Assembly: GCA_030141605.1 (NCBI GenBank)
Contig: JAQGDQ010000202.1
Location: forward strand, 156,099 to 220,098
DNA length: 64,000 nucleotides
Direction: 5' to 3'
Source: Tubiluchus corallicola
Lineage: Eukaryota > Priapulida > Priapulimorpha > Priapulimorphida > Tubiluchidae
Shown: positions 12,300 through 24,520 of the stretch, in pieces
Numbering within the stretch: the stretch's first letter is position 1
How the letters are laid out: each line of letters begins with the position of its first letter
Position numbers and translations under genes: made by a program
The notes under the pieces: generated by a model
What the model was told of the DNA's origin: nothing
What the model saw: only the letters and a program-made list of their open reading frames with translations
Databases searched by the model: none

Positions 12300-14923
12300 A
12301 TGGAAAGTGGTCCATTTACTATGCTCCACCGGCATATTTTGTGTGTTAATGGAACATCTCTCCATGATAAACACAATTTCTCTATTACGTCATACAATGT
12401 GCTAGCTGAAGGTCCTTTGGAGCAAAACAGCCACTTATATGAAATGTGTGCTGCTGAATACAAGCCTTTATCTGTGCGGCATGCTTGTATTGTTGCTGAG
12501 CTAGTGCATCAAAATAGTGACATAATTGCTTTACAGGAGGTGACACCTAAGCATTACAATTTACTGCTATGTGATATGGAAGCACGTGGTTATAGTGGAG
12601 TATATTGTTCTCGGGTGGACAGCTTAGGTAAAAATGTACAACCTAATGTAAAAAGGCTGTATGGTTTTATAAAGGGCTGATTAAATTAGTAAGTCTGTTT
12701 TTTTATGCTGTTGATATTTTCAAAAATAATATACACATACTTATTGAAAGCTATGCTTTTTTATAAATAGTACATATGAGCATTGAGCATGACATTTTTA
12801 GAGGATGGCAGTTTTTTATTTCACTCTAAACCTGGGATGTGTTAGGGCATTTGTGTTAAGCAGGTTTATTTTTCCTTTAACACGGTTCATCAGTATTTTT
12901 TAGATTGTTTTCTTTTCCAATATTACAATTTCATAAGTAAATAAAACAACTAATGTATTTGTTTAGGCATACCAATACTTTATAAAACTGACAAATTTGA
13001 GCTTGTAAATTCCCAGAACCATGTCTTGCATGAACTGGCGACTGAATTTTTCCCGAGCCTGAACAGCCTCGAAACAGAAGACAGAGATGCCGTGCTTAAA
13101 CACATTCAAAAACCTTGTACTATCGCACTACTGAAACTACGATGTAAACTGTCTGGCAATGTGATAAATGTTGGAAACATTCATGTAATATGGGAAGAGT
13201 TGACTGTTCAAGATGTACAAATTCTTGAGGTAAAAACAGACTCACTTTGAAGACTATTTTGATGAAAATTATGTGGCTAATGTTTAATATATTTCTAAAA
13301 ACATTAATGAATTTAATGACAACTGAAGAGTAATAAAACTTTAAGAGCTAGTGCATTTAGTCCAATTATGAATAAACTATGAAGGTACAAAGTAATTTAC
13401 AAAATATAGTTATGATATAAGTTTTGCTTTGGGTTAAATGTTTAGGTATGTAAAAGCGATATAGTATTCCACACTCATGATGCTTACTTAATAATGATTC
13501 TGGAATTCTGATCATTCAACATTTATCTTCAAAATTCTGTTATTGAATGGAAGCTGTATATCAACCTCATCACAATGTCATCTTGAAGAAACGTCATTTT
13601 ACTGATTGCATGTTTAACATTTATCGCCAGTAATAGTAAAAATAAATATAAGATTATCGCTTTCTAAGCTGCTATTGTGGAGCCTTTGTGGTCACAAGTC
13701 ACCTAGATAAAATCTCTGTTGGAGGAAAAAAGTGTTAGAAATTATTTAGCATTTTGGTGATGATTTTTGGTGTGACAAGGATTTAAGTTGAATTTCCAGT
13801 ACGACTGGTTGTACAGTTTTAGTGTATGTGAATAGGAAAACCAAATACACATTAAATTGTGACAGTGCCAATTGCATTTTACTTGCAGCTTTAGTATAAT
13901 GTTTGTATTTGGTTATTCAGCTATTTTTGCGAGATAATATCAACAGATTTATGCTTGTGCTTGTATAGATAGTAATCGCATTCAACAAACTAGTGCAGTT
14001 TGCCGGAGGTTTGGATGCCAAGTATGTGCTCTGCGGCGATTTCAACTGCTTTCCAAGTCTGCCAGGTTACTACATTGCTAAACACGGACATCTAAATAAT
14101 TCCATGGTAGAATATCTTCAGAAAATAGCACCACCAATCAAGATTAAAAGCAAAAAGGTAGGCTTAAATAATGTATCTGCGTATATACGTCAGTACGGTA
14201 GCAAAAGAGAAGCCCGTGTTACTTAAAAAGCTGTTCTACAGGCCATCCAGTCATGAACTTTAGAACTAATCTCTCTGTTATTGTGCAGAAAAGTAGTTCA
14301 TATTGGTGAATACTTGCTGCATGCTGCCATATATATTCATTGTTTTGCGTTAAAAATAAAGTTCACTGTATGAAGACTAGTAAAAAAAATTCTGCTTTAA
14401 TTAGCAAATTTTTAAGATCTTTATAAGTGTCTTCTTCAAGTTTTTGCAAGTTTAAAGAAGTTAAATTTAACACAAAATTTATGTAACGTTTTAAACTTGT
14501 AAGAGTCTGCTAGTAAATTCTCAAAAATGTGTTATTTTCAAAATAATAATAGTAATAATAATATTAATAGTAATAATAATAATGATAATGATGATAATAA
14601 TGATAATGATAACAATAATAATAATAATAATAATAAAAAGCTTTGATATGTTTGCCTTGTCAGCCCATTTATTTGCTTTACTAGTGTAAACCAGTTAGCT
14701 GTTTTTTGTTTAAGATTTTGGAATAAATAAAGTAAAGAATGTTCTGTATACAATTTTTAGCCTTGCAAATTGAAATTGTTGAATCTGCTTGGTGAAATGA
14801 AACATGTTGCAGAAGTCAAAAGTAGTTATGGAACTGTGGTAATTATTGTTATTTCTTATGTTATTGTTTTGTCATATTCTATTTTAACAGTGACTGTCAT
14901 GTCATTATTAAGAAAAATTCCGT

Positions 14924-14981
<58 letters not shown>

Positions 14982-16734
14982 TAGGGTTTTTTAGCTGTAT
15001 ATGTCTTTTGTGAAGCTAATAATTTCTTAATGAGCCTAAATAACTGTGGACGTTAGATGTTGCCCTTATGTATCAATACTTCCTTGAAAAACATCATAAT
15101 TCAAGATGCCAAATTCTTTTTTCAAACGATGAACATGCACGTAAAATTAATACAACTTTATAATTGGTAAATTTCATTTTTCTTTAGGTATTGTTAGATT
15201 ATGATGCTAAAAGTGATTTTTAGAATGAAGTAGTTTGGCCTATAGACAGATATTATAAGCATATGGTCTGACAAATTAAGAATTTTTGAATGATTTACCA
15301 GACATCTTTTGACATTCATCAGTAAGTAAGAAATTTGAGGCTGTGCTATCAGACATTATTTTTGTCAACTTTTCCTATTGTAGCTTGGACAAGAACCAAG
15401 AGTGTCTTCATTCGGATTAAAAGAAGAACCATTAGTAAGATAATGTTGCCACTTGCAATTTGGGATGTGCGTCTGTGCATACCTTTTTATTTTTTTTTCT
15501 TTTAATCTGCATCACCTGGAAATATGGCATAATATCACTAATTATCCTGCTGTCTGAATTGCCCAACAGTTTCTTCTTGATTAACAGTTTTGATTTGTTT
15601 CTGCTGTTCTAAAATTATCCAGATAACTGGTAAAGTGTACATTAGTATAGTTAATGATTCTCAGTGTGTACTAGCAAATGTTATTATTATTATAACTCTT
15701 TTATTACCCTCTTTTTGCAGGTAAATGTTAGCAAATGTTAGTGTTGGTGTCAAGCAATTTAATTTAGCATTCTATAATTATTTGTTGTTTTTTTGTATTT
15801 TACAAATATGCATTTCCTGAAAGTGTTTGAAACGAAGCCAGTCTTAATCATGTGACCTATATGCCACCTATCAATCACACTTGTTTTTACCCGTAGTTAG
15901 ATTTTCTGTTGCCGCTATGCTGATCATGCTGTTTGGTGATACTTGCATTGCTTTGTCTATTTTGTTACAATTTAACAGTCACTAGTTGTATTTTCAAGCC
16001 AAAGTTGTCACCAGTAAATGTAAGTCACCAACTACTTTAATAATTAGTTAATAGTTTAAATTGGTTAGAATTGCTTCAAATATCTAGAATGATAAGGTAA
16101 TAATATGTGTTTCAGTCTTCTTAAATCTAATTTTTCATTTTGTCTAAATAGTAATAACCTTTAGCACGTTTTAAGCACTTTTTGTGATCTGTTATTTTAA
16201 TAAATTGCGGGTCTATCTCACAGTTCAATACTGATTTTTGTCGTTTCTTTGCCTGGACTGGGTGCATCCACAGTTATTATTATCCACAAATAGTTTAATA
16301 CACTGTAATTTATAAACTACAGTAGGTTTATTAGTCCCATCGATTATTCATCTTAATGACCATTGCATTAAGTGTGAGCACAACTTGCCTACTAGGGTAT
16401 AAAGATGCTTAGATTGCTAAATCTTCTATGTTCGTACAGTAGTAATAATTGGTTTTCTTTGAAAAATTCTGCACTTGCCTATTACGTGCTGCTGATTATT
16501 TTGCAGATGGGTCAAGAGCCAAGATTAACAAATTATGAGACTTGCTGGGGGCCTTCAAAATTGAGCATTTTTGAGGAATGCCTGGACTACATTTGGTATA
16601 GTTACAAAAATATGCAACCAATAGCAGTTTTAGCTCCACCTTCTCGGGACGATATGGTACGCCATGGTTGTATTCCTAGTATTCATTTTCCATCTGATCA
16701 TGTGTCAATACAGGCTGTAATGCAATTTATTTAA
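12300..16734 (+). CDS. CCR4/nocturnin-like endonuclease/exonuclease/phosphatase family protein
   Basis: Five exons: 12300-12627, 12967-13229, 13969-14157, 14761-14838 and 16507-16734, with fitting phases and GT-AG borders. They encode about 361 residues, essentially only the EEP catalytic domain. Visible family motifs in order: SYNVLAE (N33), IIALQEV (E80, metal-binding glutamate), GIPILYKTDKFELV, NIHV, YVLCGDFNCFPS (D221, N223), LTNYE...LDYIWYS (D313), and IHFPSDHVS (D350/H351, the catalytic DH pair). Members are Mg-dependent enzymes: poly(A) deadenylases (CCR4, Angel), nocturnin (NADP(H) phosphatase) or 2',5'-phosphodiesterase. LDYIWYS is nocturnin-like. The exact substrate cannot be told from sequence. 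The ATG at 12300 is chosen because it opens the frame 28 codons before the first conserved block; an additional 5' exon cannot be excluded. A possible extra cassette lies at 15384-15434. Confidence 0.8.
14539..14636. repeat. AAT/ATG-rich microsatellite
   Basis: Imperfect AATAATAGT and AATGATAATG units in the intron between EEP exons 3 and 4. Confidence 0.85.
14927..14979. repeat. (TA)n microsatellite
   Basis: About 26 uninterrupted TA units within EEP intron 4. Confidence 0.95.
15384..15434 (+). other. Candidate 51-nt in-frame cassette exon in EEP intron 4
   Basis: Bounded by a pyrimidine-rich acceptor (TTTTCCTATTGTAG) and a good donor (GTAAGA). It contains 17 open codons and is phase 0 at both ends, like the exons around it. 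Its first seven residues, LGQEPRV, echo MGQEPRL at the start of exon 5. The rest (SSFGLKEEPL) has no counterpart there. Either this is a partial duplication of the exon 5 start now usable as an alternative 17-residue insertion, or it is a decoy. Without it, the protein already matches the family layout. Confidence 0.4.
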
Positions 16735-18311
16735 CTAATAATTTAACACTTTATATTCTATTATGAAATCCTGACTATGAATGCATCTTTTACATGTAAG
16801 AAAAGGTAAATTATATTTTATACTTTATAATTTTACACTTTTTTACTTTAAAATTTGGGCACGGCAGTTTGGGCACCATACACATTGCTGGCTCACTTGA
16901 GCACGAGACATGCCCGATGTACACTGCATTGCTACATGACTCGATCATGTAAGAATACATTACTTCCGTGTTGTGCTAGAAGCGTATAATGCTGCCCAGT
17001 AGCTAATATTGCGGGAATCCTCATTCATTGTCCAATACCTAAAAACTAGAAATTTTGAAGTTTTACTTTCCTGACTACGATTGCATAATTAAAGCTAAAA
17101 AATAAGTTACTTAGTGTGTCGCAAATCCAAACATGATTCTTGCATTTTACAAGAGATAGACAGAAACATTACAAATATTATTCTTGATCTTTATGTTATA
17201 CTCACACATTAAATGTTTGCTGATTAATTGGCCTGGTTGTTTTCCATTTGATAGCTAGCATAAACAACTAAGCAAGTCATTCTACATCGTTTTTTCTTTA
17301 GTTAGTGCTGGATGAGTATACGTGTAGTATTATCACTATAATAAGGCTAGTTGACCTAGTGCATTGACACTTATTGTTTTTGCGATGCACTAGATATTGT
17401 CGAAATAAAACACTAAACTAAATTTGCAGTATTTTCTGCTTTGTTTATTTCATAAACTAACACATTAATACTAAATGTGTTAAACCAGAAAGTGCAGAGT
17501 CAATGCCCAAATGTCTCGTGCCCAAGTGTCCCATGCTCAAATGGACATGTCCAAATGTCACGTTCCCATGATTTATATGTGTACAATTGTAATGCAAATA
17601 ATGATTCAAATGATTTTTTATCTTTACCAGAGTATATTTAATTTTGGTTTTTCATACAATTTGCAATTTTTCTTTTACAAAACTAGTTCTGTAATGGTGC
17701 TGAATTAAGGCTGACTTCATTTAGCCTAGTCTGAGCAATACGTGTGTAGTGTAAAATGCCCGAATATTTGTAAGAATTTTGTATTGACGTATAAAACGAT
17801 TTACTTTTGAAAAAAACATTTATTCTGTCTGTGTCTCTAATACTTGTACTAGCATACACCTTGCTTTTAAGGTATACAAATAAGTATACGTTTAATGCTT
17901 CCGTGTTCAGCGACAATTTTTTAAGGACATTGGATTTTTAACCTATTTTCTCACTTAACAGCAATGTTTCATTTTGTAAATAAATTTTTATAACAGTATA
18001 GTTTACTTGCACTGTAGTTCAATAATAATAATATTTTTTACGAGATACCAACACCTGACCTGTAAATGATTTAACATGACACCATTTGCTGTAACAGTCT
18101 AGCCAGTTTACCAAAGAAATTGGGAAGTGGTTTTTTTTCCTTAATGAGCTGCAAATTAACAATCGAGGTAATGTCGATCGAGGTAATAACTTTGTGTTTT
18201 TCAATTCGCTGAGATTCAGAACTGCGGTAAATTATGTAATTATGACTGTGGCATAGTGTAATCACCATCATGCATTGAGCTTAGTTCAGTTAATTGTCAC
18301 AATTTTGTATA
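16735..18311. repeat. Intergenic stretch with a possible inverted repeat at 16853-17560
   Basis: CACTTGAGCACGAGACATG near 16896 has an inverted partner near 17503-17526 (ATGTCTCGTGCCCAAGTG). Around both there are related GGGCAC and CAAATG blocks. This suggests a small fold-back element of about 0.7 kb, but no target duplication or clean ends were found. An AATAAA at about 17404 may be usable for the EEP transcript. I see no other gene here. Confidence 0.35.
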
Positions 18312-18319
18312 ATTTAAAC

Positions 18320-18734
18320 CAGGGGTGTGCAAACTGCGGCCCGCCGAGAGATCTTGTGCGGCCCGCGAAGAGGTTTGTCAACATAATGAAAGTGCGGCCC
18401 ACGCGATCCAGCTGAAGTCTGCGCCAATATCGCAAAGTTAGTGCGTGTAGTTTTTTCCTCTAGATCGGATGGCATTAACCCTTACAAGACCGTTGTCACT
18501 TAATGTCACAGTCGGACATAACAAAATATATGGTTTTTAATATAAATTTTAATAACTTCTAAAATAGTTTCTTGAGTGTAGTAGTGCAGTAGTGGTGATG
18601 TGCGCAAATCGAATGCAAAAAAATCGTTATTAGGTCCTACTGTAGTTGGCTCCTTGACCAAACTGCATGTGGCCCACAGGAATTGCGGGAAAGTTTAATG
18701 TGGCCCGGCTAGTCAGATAATTTGCACACCCCTG
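18320..18734. mobile_element. Non-autonomous hAT-like element (415 bp)
   Basis: It begins CAGGGGTGTGCAAACT and ends ATTTGCACACCCCTG, inverted terminal repeats of about 15 bp. Flanks ATTTAAAC (18312-18319) and ATTTAACC (18735-18742) are an 8-bp target duplication with one mismatch. The subterminal regions repeat GCGGCCC and GTGGCCC blocks. It has no coding capacity. Confidence 0.85.
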
Positions 18735-18742
18735 ATTTAACC

Positions 18743-20424
18743 AGAAGCAGGTATTATAATAATTCTTGTTAATAGTAACCATTTCGATAGTGAAGATAAA
18801 TCACTGGTCAGCATTCAAATATATATTGTAAAAGTAATTTTTGCAGTGAGGTCATATATACTGAGAATTAATTGTATCATTATGCTTAAGAGGCCATGGG
18901 AGTTGACTACATGGTAGAGTAGTACCAAAGTTTAGGAAAAGGAAGTGACGAAACACATTGTTACGTATTTCGTTTTTGCGATTAGCGGTTACGCTGGCGG
19001 CATCAAACGGCGATGATTAAAAAATTTTTGAGTTCGCGCATTGACTGTAATAATAATATTCTGTTGGCATACTCGCAATTTTGATAAGCCAAAATCACTT
19101 GTGCGTTTTTAATAAAAGAAGAATATCTCAAATAAAAGTAATTATTAGTTTAAAAAAACTAAAAACATTTCGTGAAAACAAAAAAGTTTGTATTATGTAC
19201 TTGCTAACACTTCTTCAGTTTTCTTGTAAGTAAAATTCTACTGTTCTTCCTGAGGAAAGAGGCTAGCTGACTGCGTGATGGGCTGTCTACTATGCAAAAA
19301 AAGTAATGCCTTTTTTATTAATTTTTCTCTCACTCTCACTCTTAGAGAGAAAGAGAGGGCGGGGGAGAGAGAGAGGTAGAGAAAGAGAGAGACAGTGAGA
19401 GGAAGAGAGAGAAAGAGAGAGGGGGAGGGATAGAGAGACAGACACACACACACAGAGAGAGAGATCCTTCTTTTCCTTTTGTTGAAGGTTCTGCCATTTG
19501 TTTCTTGGTCGTTTTACTCCAATGCGAGGCGGCGGATTTGGCACATTAAAAATTGCACCCATTTACGTGCCCTTCAATTAATCTATATAATTACACATAT
19601 TATAAAAGTATATATATACATGCAATATATATATATTATATACAAGGTTTGTATATAAATAATGCGCGCGCACACACGCGCACTCACACAACAAGTAATT
19701 GCATGGGGTGCTTCATATACAACTAATCAATACAGTAGTGGAGACGAGTAGAACTGAATTGCCAGGCTGGGGCATCGTAACGTCTTGATACACCCATGCA
19801 CACACACTCATATACAGGTATGATGTATGCAATATTACCTACAGAGATTCTATGAAGCTGAGCCTATCATATTTAACAATATAAATTGATTGCCTTTAGC
19901 ACCTAGGCCTATATAAAATCAATTAATTTAAGCCCATCAATAAATAAATTATTTATCAAGACTTGTCTGTGGATTTAGCCACATTAGTACGCTTACACAA
20001 GTATATTTTTACACGTAAACAAACTGTATTTAATGAACATTTATTTTGACGTAAGCCTAACTGAATCTTAAAGAATTGCGCTAAATATAAGTGGCCGTCT
20101 ACACATGATATATATAAGGTGTTATGACCCGCCTGCAGATTCTAATTTATGCGCCAGGTTGGCTTCTCACCCGAATTCTGTAACTTGATTTTAACCTATT
20201 AGTATATTAGTTATTTTGATATCTTGATATTAGTTGGTTGTTATAGTAGTAGTAGTAATTTATTGATTTTTGGCCATTAGCGCCGATCAAACAACAAACA
20301 CCCATATAACAAGATTTTACATATTAATGCGAACAAACTTAGCTACAGCACATTGAATAGTGACATCACGAGATTGCATCATATAAGTTAGTTTGTCATC
20401 AATATTTAAAAAGTAATGTCTGGA
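18743..20424. other. Intergenic region, no gene seen
   Basis: Contains the GA-rich tract at 19327-19463 and short TA and CA runs near 19600-19690 (alternating GCGCGC and CACACA). The overlapping open frames in the GA/CT tract are low-complexity artefacts. Confidence 0.5.
19327..19463. repeat. Polypurine (GA)n-rich tract, about 137 bp
   Basis: It starts as a short CT-rich run that switches to a long GAGAGA/AAGAGAG strand asymmetry, ending in (CA)n and (GA)n. Confidence 0.9.
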
Positions 20425-20629
20425 CAGGGCCGGCCTTAAGCATAGGCAAACTAGGCAACCGCCTAGGGCCTCACCCTCCAGGGGGGCCTCACGCCGATGT
20501 AACATACATTATATTTTTTAATAAATTGCGTAATTTTATTTTTTCGTATTTATTTTTTACTTTTCTATTTCATTTGGGGCCACCAAATTCACTTCGCCTA
20601 GGGCCTCCAATTACCTAAGGCCGGCCCTG
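20425..20629. mobile_element. Short hAT-like element (205 bp), related to the one at 8338
   Basis: Perfect inverted termini CAGGGCCGGCCTTA and TAAGGCCGGCCCTG. Flanking octamers do not match, so the target duplication is lost or rearranged. Inside, 20461-20493 holds, in opposite orientation, the same core as 8649-8677 (GAGGCCCCCCTGGAGGGTGA on the minus strand), placing both in one family. Confidence 0.75.
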
Positions 20630-20869
20630 ATTATATGTATTTATTATGTCTTCATGTCCTTGATTTTTATGTTCAAATTTAAACCTAAATCTCAATAGTT
20701 CTATCTTATTACACTCACCATTCCTTTCTGCTCCACATGTAAACTTTATGCGCCATTTATCACACCTTAATCTGAAATCTTCGTCAAGATAATTGCGCAT
20801 ATCACTAATACCAACATTGCTTACAGGGTGGTTGACTTTGGTAACTTTTAGTTTTTCGAGATCCTTTCA

Positions 20870-21014
20870 CCAATCACTTGAATATCATTAACTCAGATAA
20901 TTTATTCATTTAATAATCTTGTCACTTTGTATCATACTACCATATTATCGTTTCATGCTCGTGTTTTTCTTGTAAAAACGGTGATAAATAAAGATACTTA
21001 CTTACTTACTTACC
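20870..21014 (+). mobile_element. LINE 3'-end fragment with TACT tail
   Basis: About 110 bp beginning near TTAACTCAGATAATTTATTC matches the 3' end of the deleted LINE at 24930-25020 almost base for base. Here it runs on into GATAAATAAAGA and then a (TACT)n tail, the usual end of a non-LTR retrotransposon copy. The upstream part is not recognisable as LINE coding sequence. Confidence 0.6.
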
Positions 21015-22392
21015 ATATTCTTTGGTAGTATAAAGTTATGGAATCGGAAATTTCCGGAATTTTACCACTTGAAACCTATTATACTGTGTCAAAAAATTAT
21101 AATCATGTATTGGGGGTGTTAATATGTACTGTTCCAGTTATTTGTTCATCAGCTCCTATAGAGGTTTTTCATTAAGACAGTTGACTGACTGTGAAATGTT
21201 GAGTCACGCCGGGTAGCCAAAAAACACTGAACCGAAGTCGACCGACCAGGTTTTAGATACTCGCAAACTTTAAAGTTGCGCGGACGTTTGGGGTGTACTC
21301 GCGGTGTAGTTGTTTTGAAGTTAAAAATTGTCTATATTTTCTAAAGAACTATCCTGTAACACTAACAGTCTAGCAAATTTCGAAAGCAGTCACAGACAAA
21401 GGGCTTGAAGCGGTCATGTGCTAAATAACCTAGGATTCAATGCCGCATTATCAGCCATTTTATACGGTACCGTACTGCTGTGGTTGAAATTTTATTTTTT
21501 AGGTACAAAACTCAGGCCTAGAGCATAAACTGACAAAGCATTGCGCATGATGTGTTAAATGAGAATGCAGTGAGCAGCTTACTCTGCCGTGCAGCACGCT
21601 ATTAAATTTGCGTTTTAGTGTCATTGTTTACTGTGTTCAATTACTTTGTCCAATTAGAAAAATACATGTGCATATTATCGTGTGACCATTTACACCTTTT
21701 ACTTTTAGTTTTAATGTAAACTGTACCTTCCACATTAATAAAAACAAGTTGTAGTTGTATTGTGTGATCTGTGCAGTGGTGTCGCATGGTTGGTCGGCAT
21801 TGTGTGGAGGGTTGAGTAGACCTCCAAACCTCCTTTCTACTCGTTCCACTATCTACCAGTAATAGGAGCGTAGTTTTTAAAACATTACGTAGGTACTTAA
21901 GTAGTGGGTGGTACTTGAGTACTAGTATTTCTTTCAAAATCGGCCTTGCAAGATCGATAGCTTTTCTGCTAGCTTATGTTTACAGACACAACTAAATGAC
22001 TGCAAATTAGACTCTTCAGTATAGATCTCAGCTATCCTACCATTTGCTGTTATATTTAGAAGAGATCTAATTAGACATTCATCATAAAATTGAAAAGAAC
22101 ACGCCCTTGCCACCCAATCTACATAATTTAAATTAGAATTGCGTAGCTTACTCTAGCATACACCACACTATTTTATTAATCATTAGTTTGTTATATTGTC
22201 GAAGAAGACAGACTCACTAAGCCCAAAAGCTATACAGCAAGGTTAAGAGGTGTACATTATATTTGAGCATGAGACATTTAACACCAATAAAATTTGATGT
22301 TATACCTGTTTTTTATTTTTGTTTTTTAAATTTTTAATGACTCGCTTTAATTTCCTTTCTCTGACAATATTTTTTTAAGAATCATTGCCTCA
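21015..22392. other. Intergenic region, no gene seen
   Basis: No open frame here has a recognisable product or splice-site support, and no repeat boundary could be defined. Confidence 0.4.
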
Positions 22393-22397
22393 CTAAA

Positions 22398-22814
22398 TGT
22401 TGTGGAGATCCATTAGAATTGAATAGAAAGTTGTAGAATGTTCTAAAGAATAGTAGAACAATCTTCTTACCTTGTGTACATGCGCAGTGAATGTTTATTG
22501 TAATGATAAAAGCAATCGTAGATTCTAGAGCCTTCTATTTGGTACGCTGTGTGCGTAGTAGTTTCTAGATTGTTGAGGTGTTGTCCATTTCCATTGATAT
22601 ATAAGGCGGAGCTGGCCGCTCATTATTATTATTCTCAGATTCTCGCATTCCTGGTTCCAGATTATCGTGTGCAATTTTTCTATCAATTTTACTGTACATA
22701 CTTTGAGTTCCTTCATACTTTGTGTTGTAGAATTCTCACACAATAAACCTGTTTGCTTTGACAACATGTTTTCTTGTTTTCTCTACGAGCTGTCCGAGGG
22801 AAAGGAACACAACA
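22398..22814 (+). mobile_element. Solo LTR of an LTR retrotransposon (417 bp)
   Basis: It starts TGTTGTGG and ends ACACAACA, with TG...CA ends and short inverted repeats TGTTG/CAACA. It is flanked on both sides by CTAAA (22393-22397 and 22815-22819), a perfect 5-bp target duplication. In the expected order it has a TATA box (GATATATAAGG, about 22596) and a polyadenylation signal (AATAAA, about 22742). No internal retrotransposon genes are adjacent, so this is a recombination remnant. The 5-bp duplication fits Gypsy-, BEL- or Copia-type elements; the family is undetermined. Confidence 0.85.
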
Positions 22815-23331
22815 CTAAATTAAATACATGCAGTAATATATGATACCACAATTAAAACCAATTGCTTAACTTAATTTGCACTTTCTGGTTTTTCACCATA
22901 ATTCAGTACATTATGTGCAGCTTTTAAAAAGAACAAAGCAGAAGAAGACACCACAAGTTTACATTAGTGTTTTATTAAAATATGACAGCATTTTATTAAA
23001 AAAACATCTAGTCTATCACAAAAGCAGCACCTAAATAACAGAATAGTGCACTACATATATATAGTGCAGCAATTTAACTAGTATTATATCACAATATTAT
23101 ATTTGGTTAATGCTTGGTGTACTTTAGAAAAACTGCCTAGAATGTGTTGTTTAGTCACTGCAGAAAAGACCTGTTTACCAAGTGCCTAGTTCTTAAGAAA
23201 CTCGAAAAGTACAAATCGGTTTGTACTAATCAAGGACGTATCTACTTAAAAGTCAATGATGAATGTGAGCCTCTTGAAATCAAGATTGAAACCGACTTAA
23301 ATAAATTAAGATAATTGTCTATCTATCCTCA

Positions 23332-23637
23332 TTGCTACATTTAACATGTAAGCAAGCAGAGATAACATATTTTAGTTTTTTTTATCAGAATTATGGTAAT
23401 TTGTTACCCTTGCATTTCTGCAATAAACCATGCCGAATAAATCAAAATGCAATTTTTTGTGATATCTGCAAAAATTGGATACACAAAAATTGCGCTTTAT
23501 TATCCAACGATGAGTTTGCTCTACTAACTAACACTAACATTTCGTGTTTCTGTTTGCAGTGTGTTAACAACATATTAACATATCAAAGTCTAACTGAGGA
23601 CGAGTTTTTTGATGCACTGGGTGACTTAAATAATTAA
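23332..23637 (+). pseudogene. LINE zinc-finger (PHD-like) segment
   Basis: An open segment of about 100 codons with C-x2-C pairs and a histidine in PHD-like spacing (FCDICKNWIHKNC, then CFCLQC). Such a finger precedes or belongs to the coding region of CR1/Jockey-type LINEs. It is followed within 150 bp by the endonuclease of the same element. The frame is probably broken relative to the endonuclease. Confidence 0.6.
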
Positions 23638-23776
23638 ATAAATAAGACTAGTCTGAACTACTGAATCTTATTAATACAGTCTATCTCTACTCTGATCTGT
23701 TGTGTGCTACTAATGAAGATATTGACCCAGATAAATTCTCATTCAATATGACAGCAGGTATGTAAAATTAAATCAG

Positions 23777-24520
23777 ATGCAGTCTGACCCCAAGTACAAA
23801 TTTAGTGCCAATGATTTCTCTTTTATACATTTAAATGTTTCCAGTCCAAATAAACATTTTACTAATTTATACGATATATTGTATAATTTCCAATCATGGC
23901 CTGACCTTATAGGGGTCTCTGAAACCAGACTTGATGATAACAGGCAATTCCTGTGTAGTATTCCGGGTTACACTTTCTTGCAAGAGACTTCTCCAACTAA
24001 TGCTGGTGGTGTTGGTATTTGCATTAAACAAGAACTAATTTTTAATCTAGCTCCTAATTACAAAATAAGCATTAGTTTAAATACAGATAATTTTCAGACG
24101 GAAGATTATTGGCTTGAAATCGAAACCAAATCAAAAAATATTGTCTTTGGAATAGTATGTAGACACCCTAACACAGATGTGCCAAGCTTCCAGGAGCAAC
24201 TTGATAAGACTCTAGCTGCAATTAATAAGTCTGGTAAACTTGCGTACATCTGTGAGGATTTTAACATAAATCTGCTACACCATGAAAGCAAAACTCTTGT
24301 ATCTAACTATCTTGCAATGATCTATGCCAACTGCTTTTTCCCTTTAATCACCAAACCAACTAGGATCACCAATAGATCCCAAACTTTGATCGATCACATA
24401 TATACTAATGATTTAGTAAACCCTATAACCCCAGGTATCATACTTAATGAAGTAGCAGATCATTTACCTGTTTTTGCAGTTATTAATAAGTCTTTATCTA
24501 AAAGAAAAATCACAAAGTAG
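23777..24520 (+). pseudogene. LINE apurinic-type endonuclease domain
   Basis: An open frame of 247 codons with endonuclease motifs: FIHLNVSSPNKH, LIGVSETRLDD (catalytic E), GGVGICIKQEL, IVFGIVCRHPN, YICEDFNINLL (usually GDFN, here EDFN), TLIDHIYTND, and VADHLPVFAV (catalytic DH). The G-to-E change in the GDFN block and the downstream stop and deletion mark decay. It belongs to the LINE relic spanning 23160-25020. Confidence 0.8.

Noticed and set aside
14538-14753. Leucine-rich minus-strand frame in EEP intron 3
   Set aside because: It translates an AAT/ATG microsatellite and lies wholly inside an intron.
19238-19562. Leucine/serine-rich minus-strand frames
   Set aside because: They are translations of the GA/CT polypurine tract with no recognisable domain.
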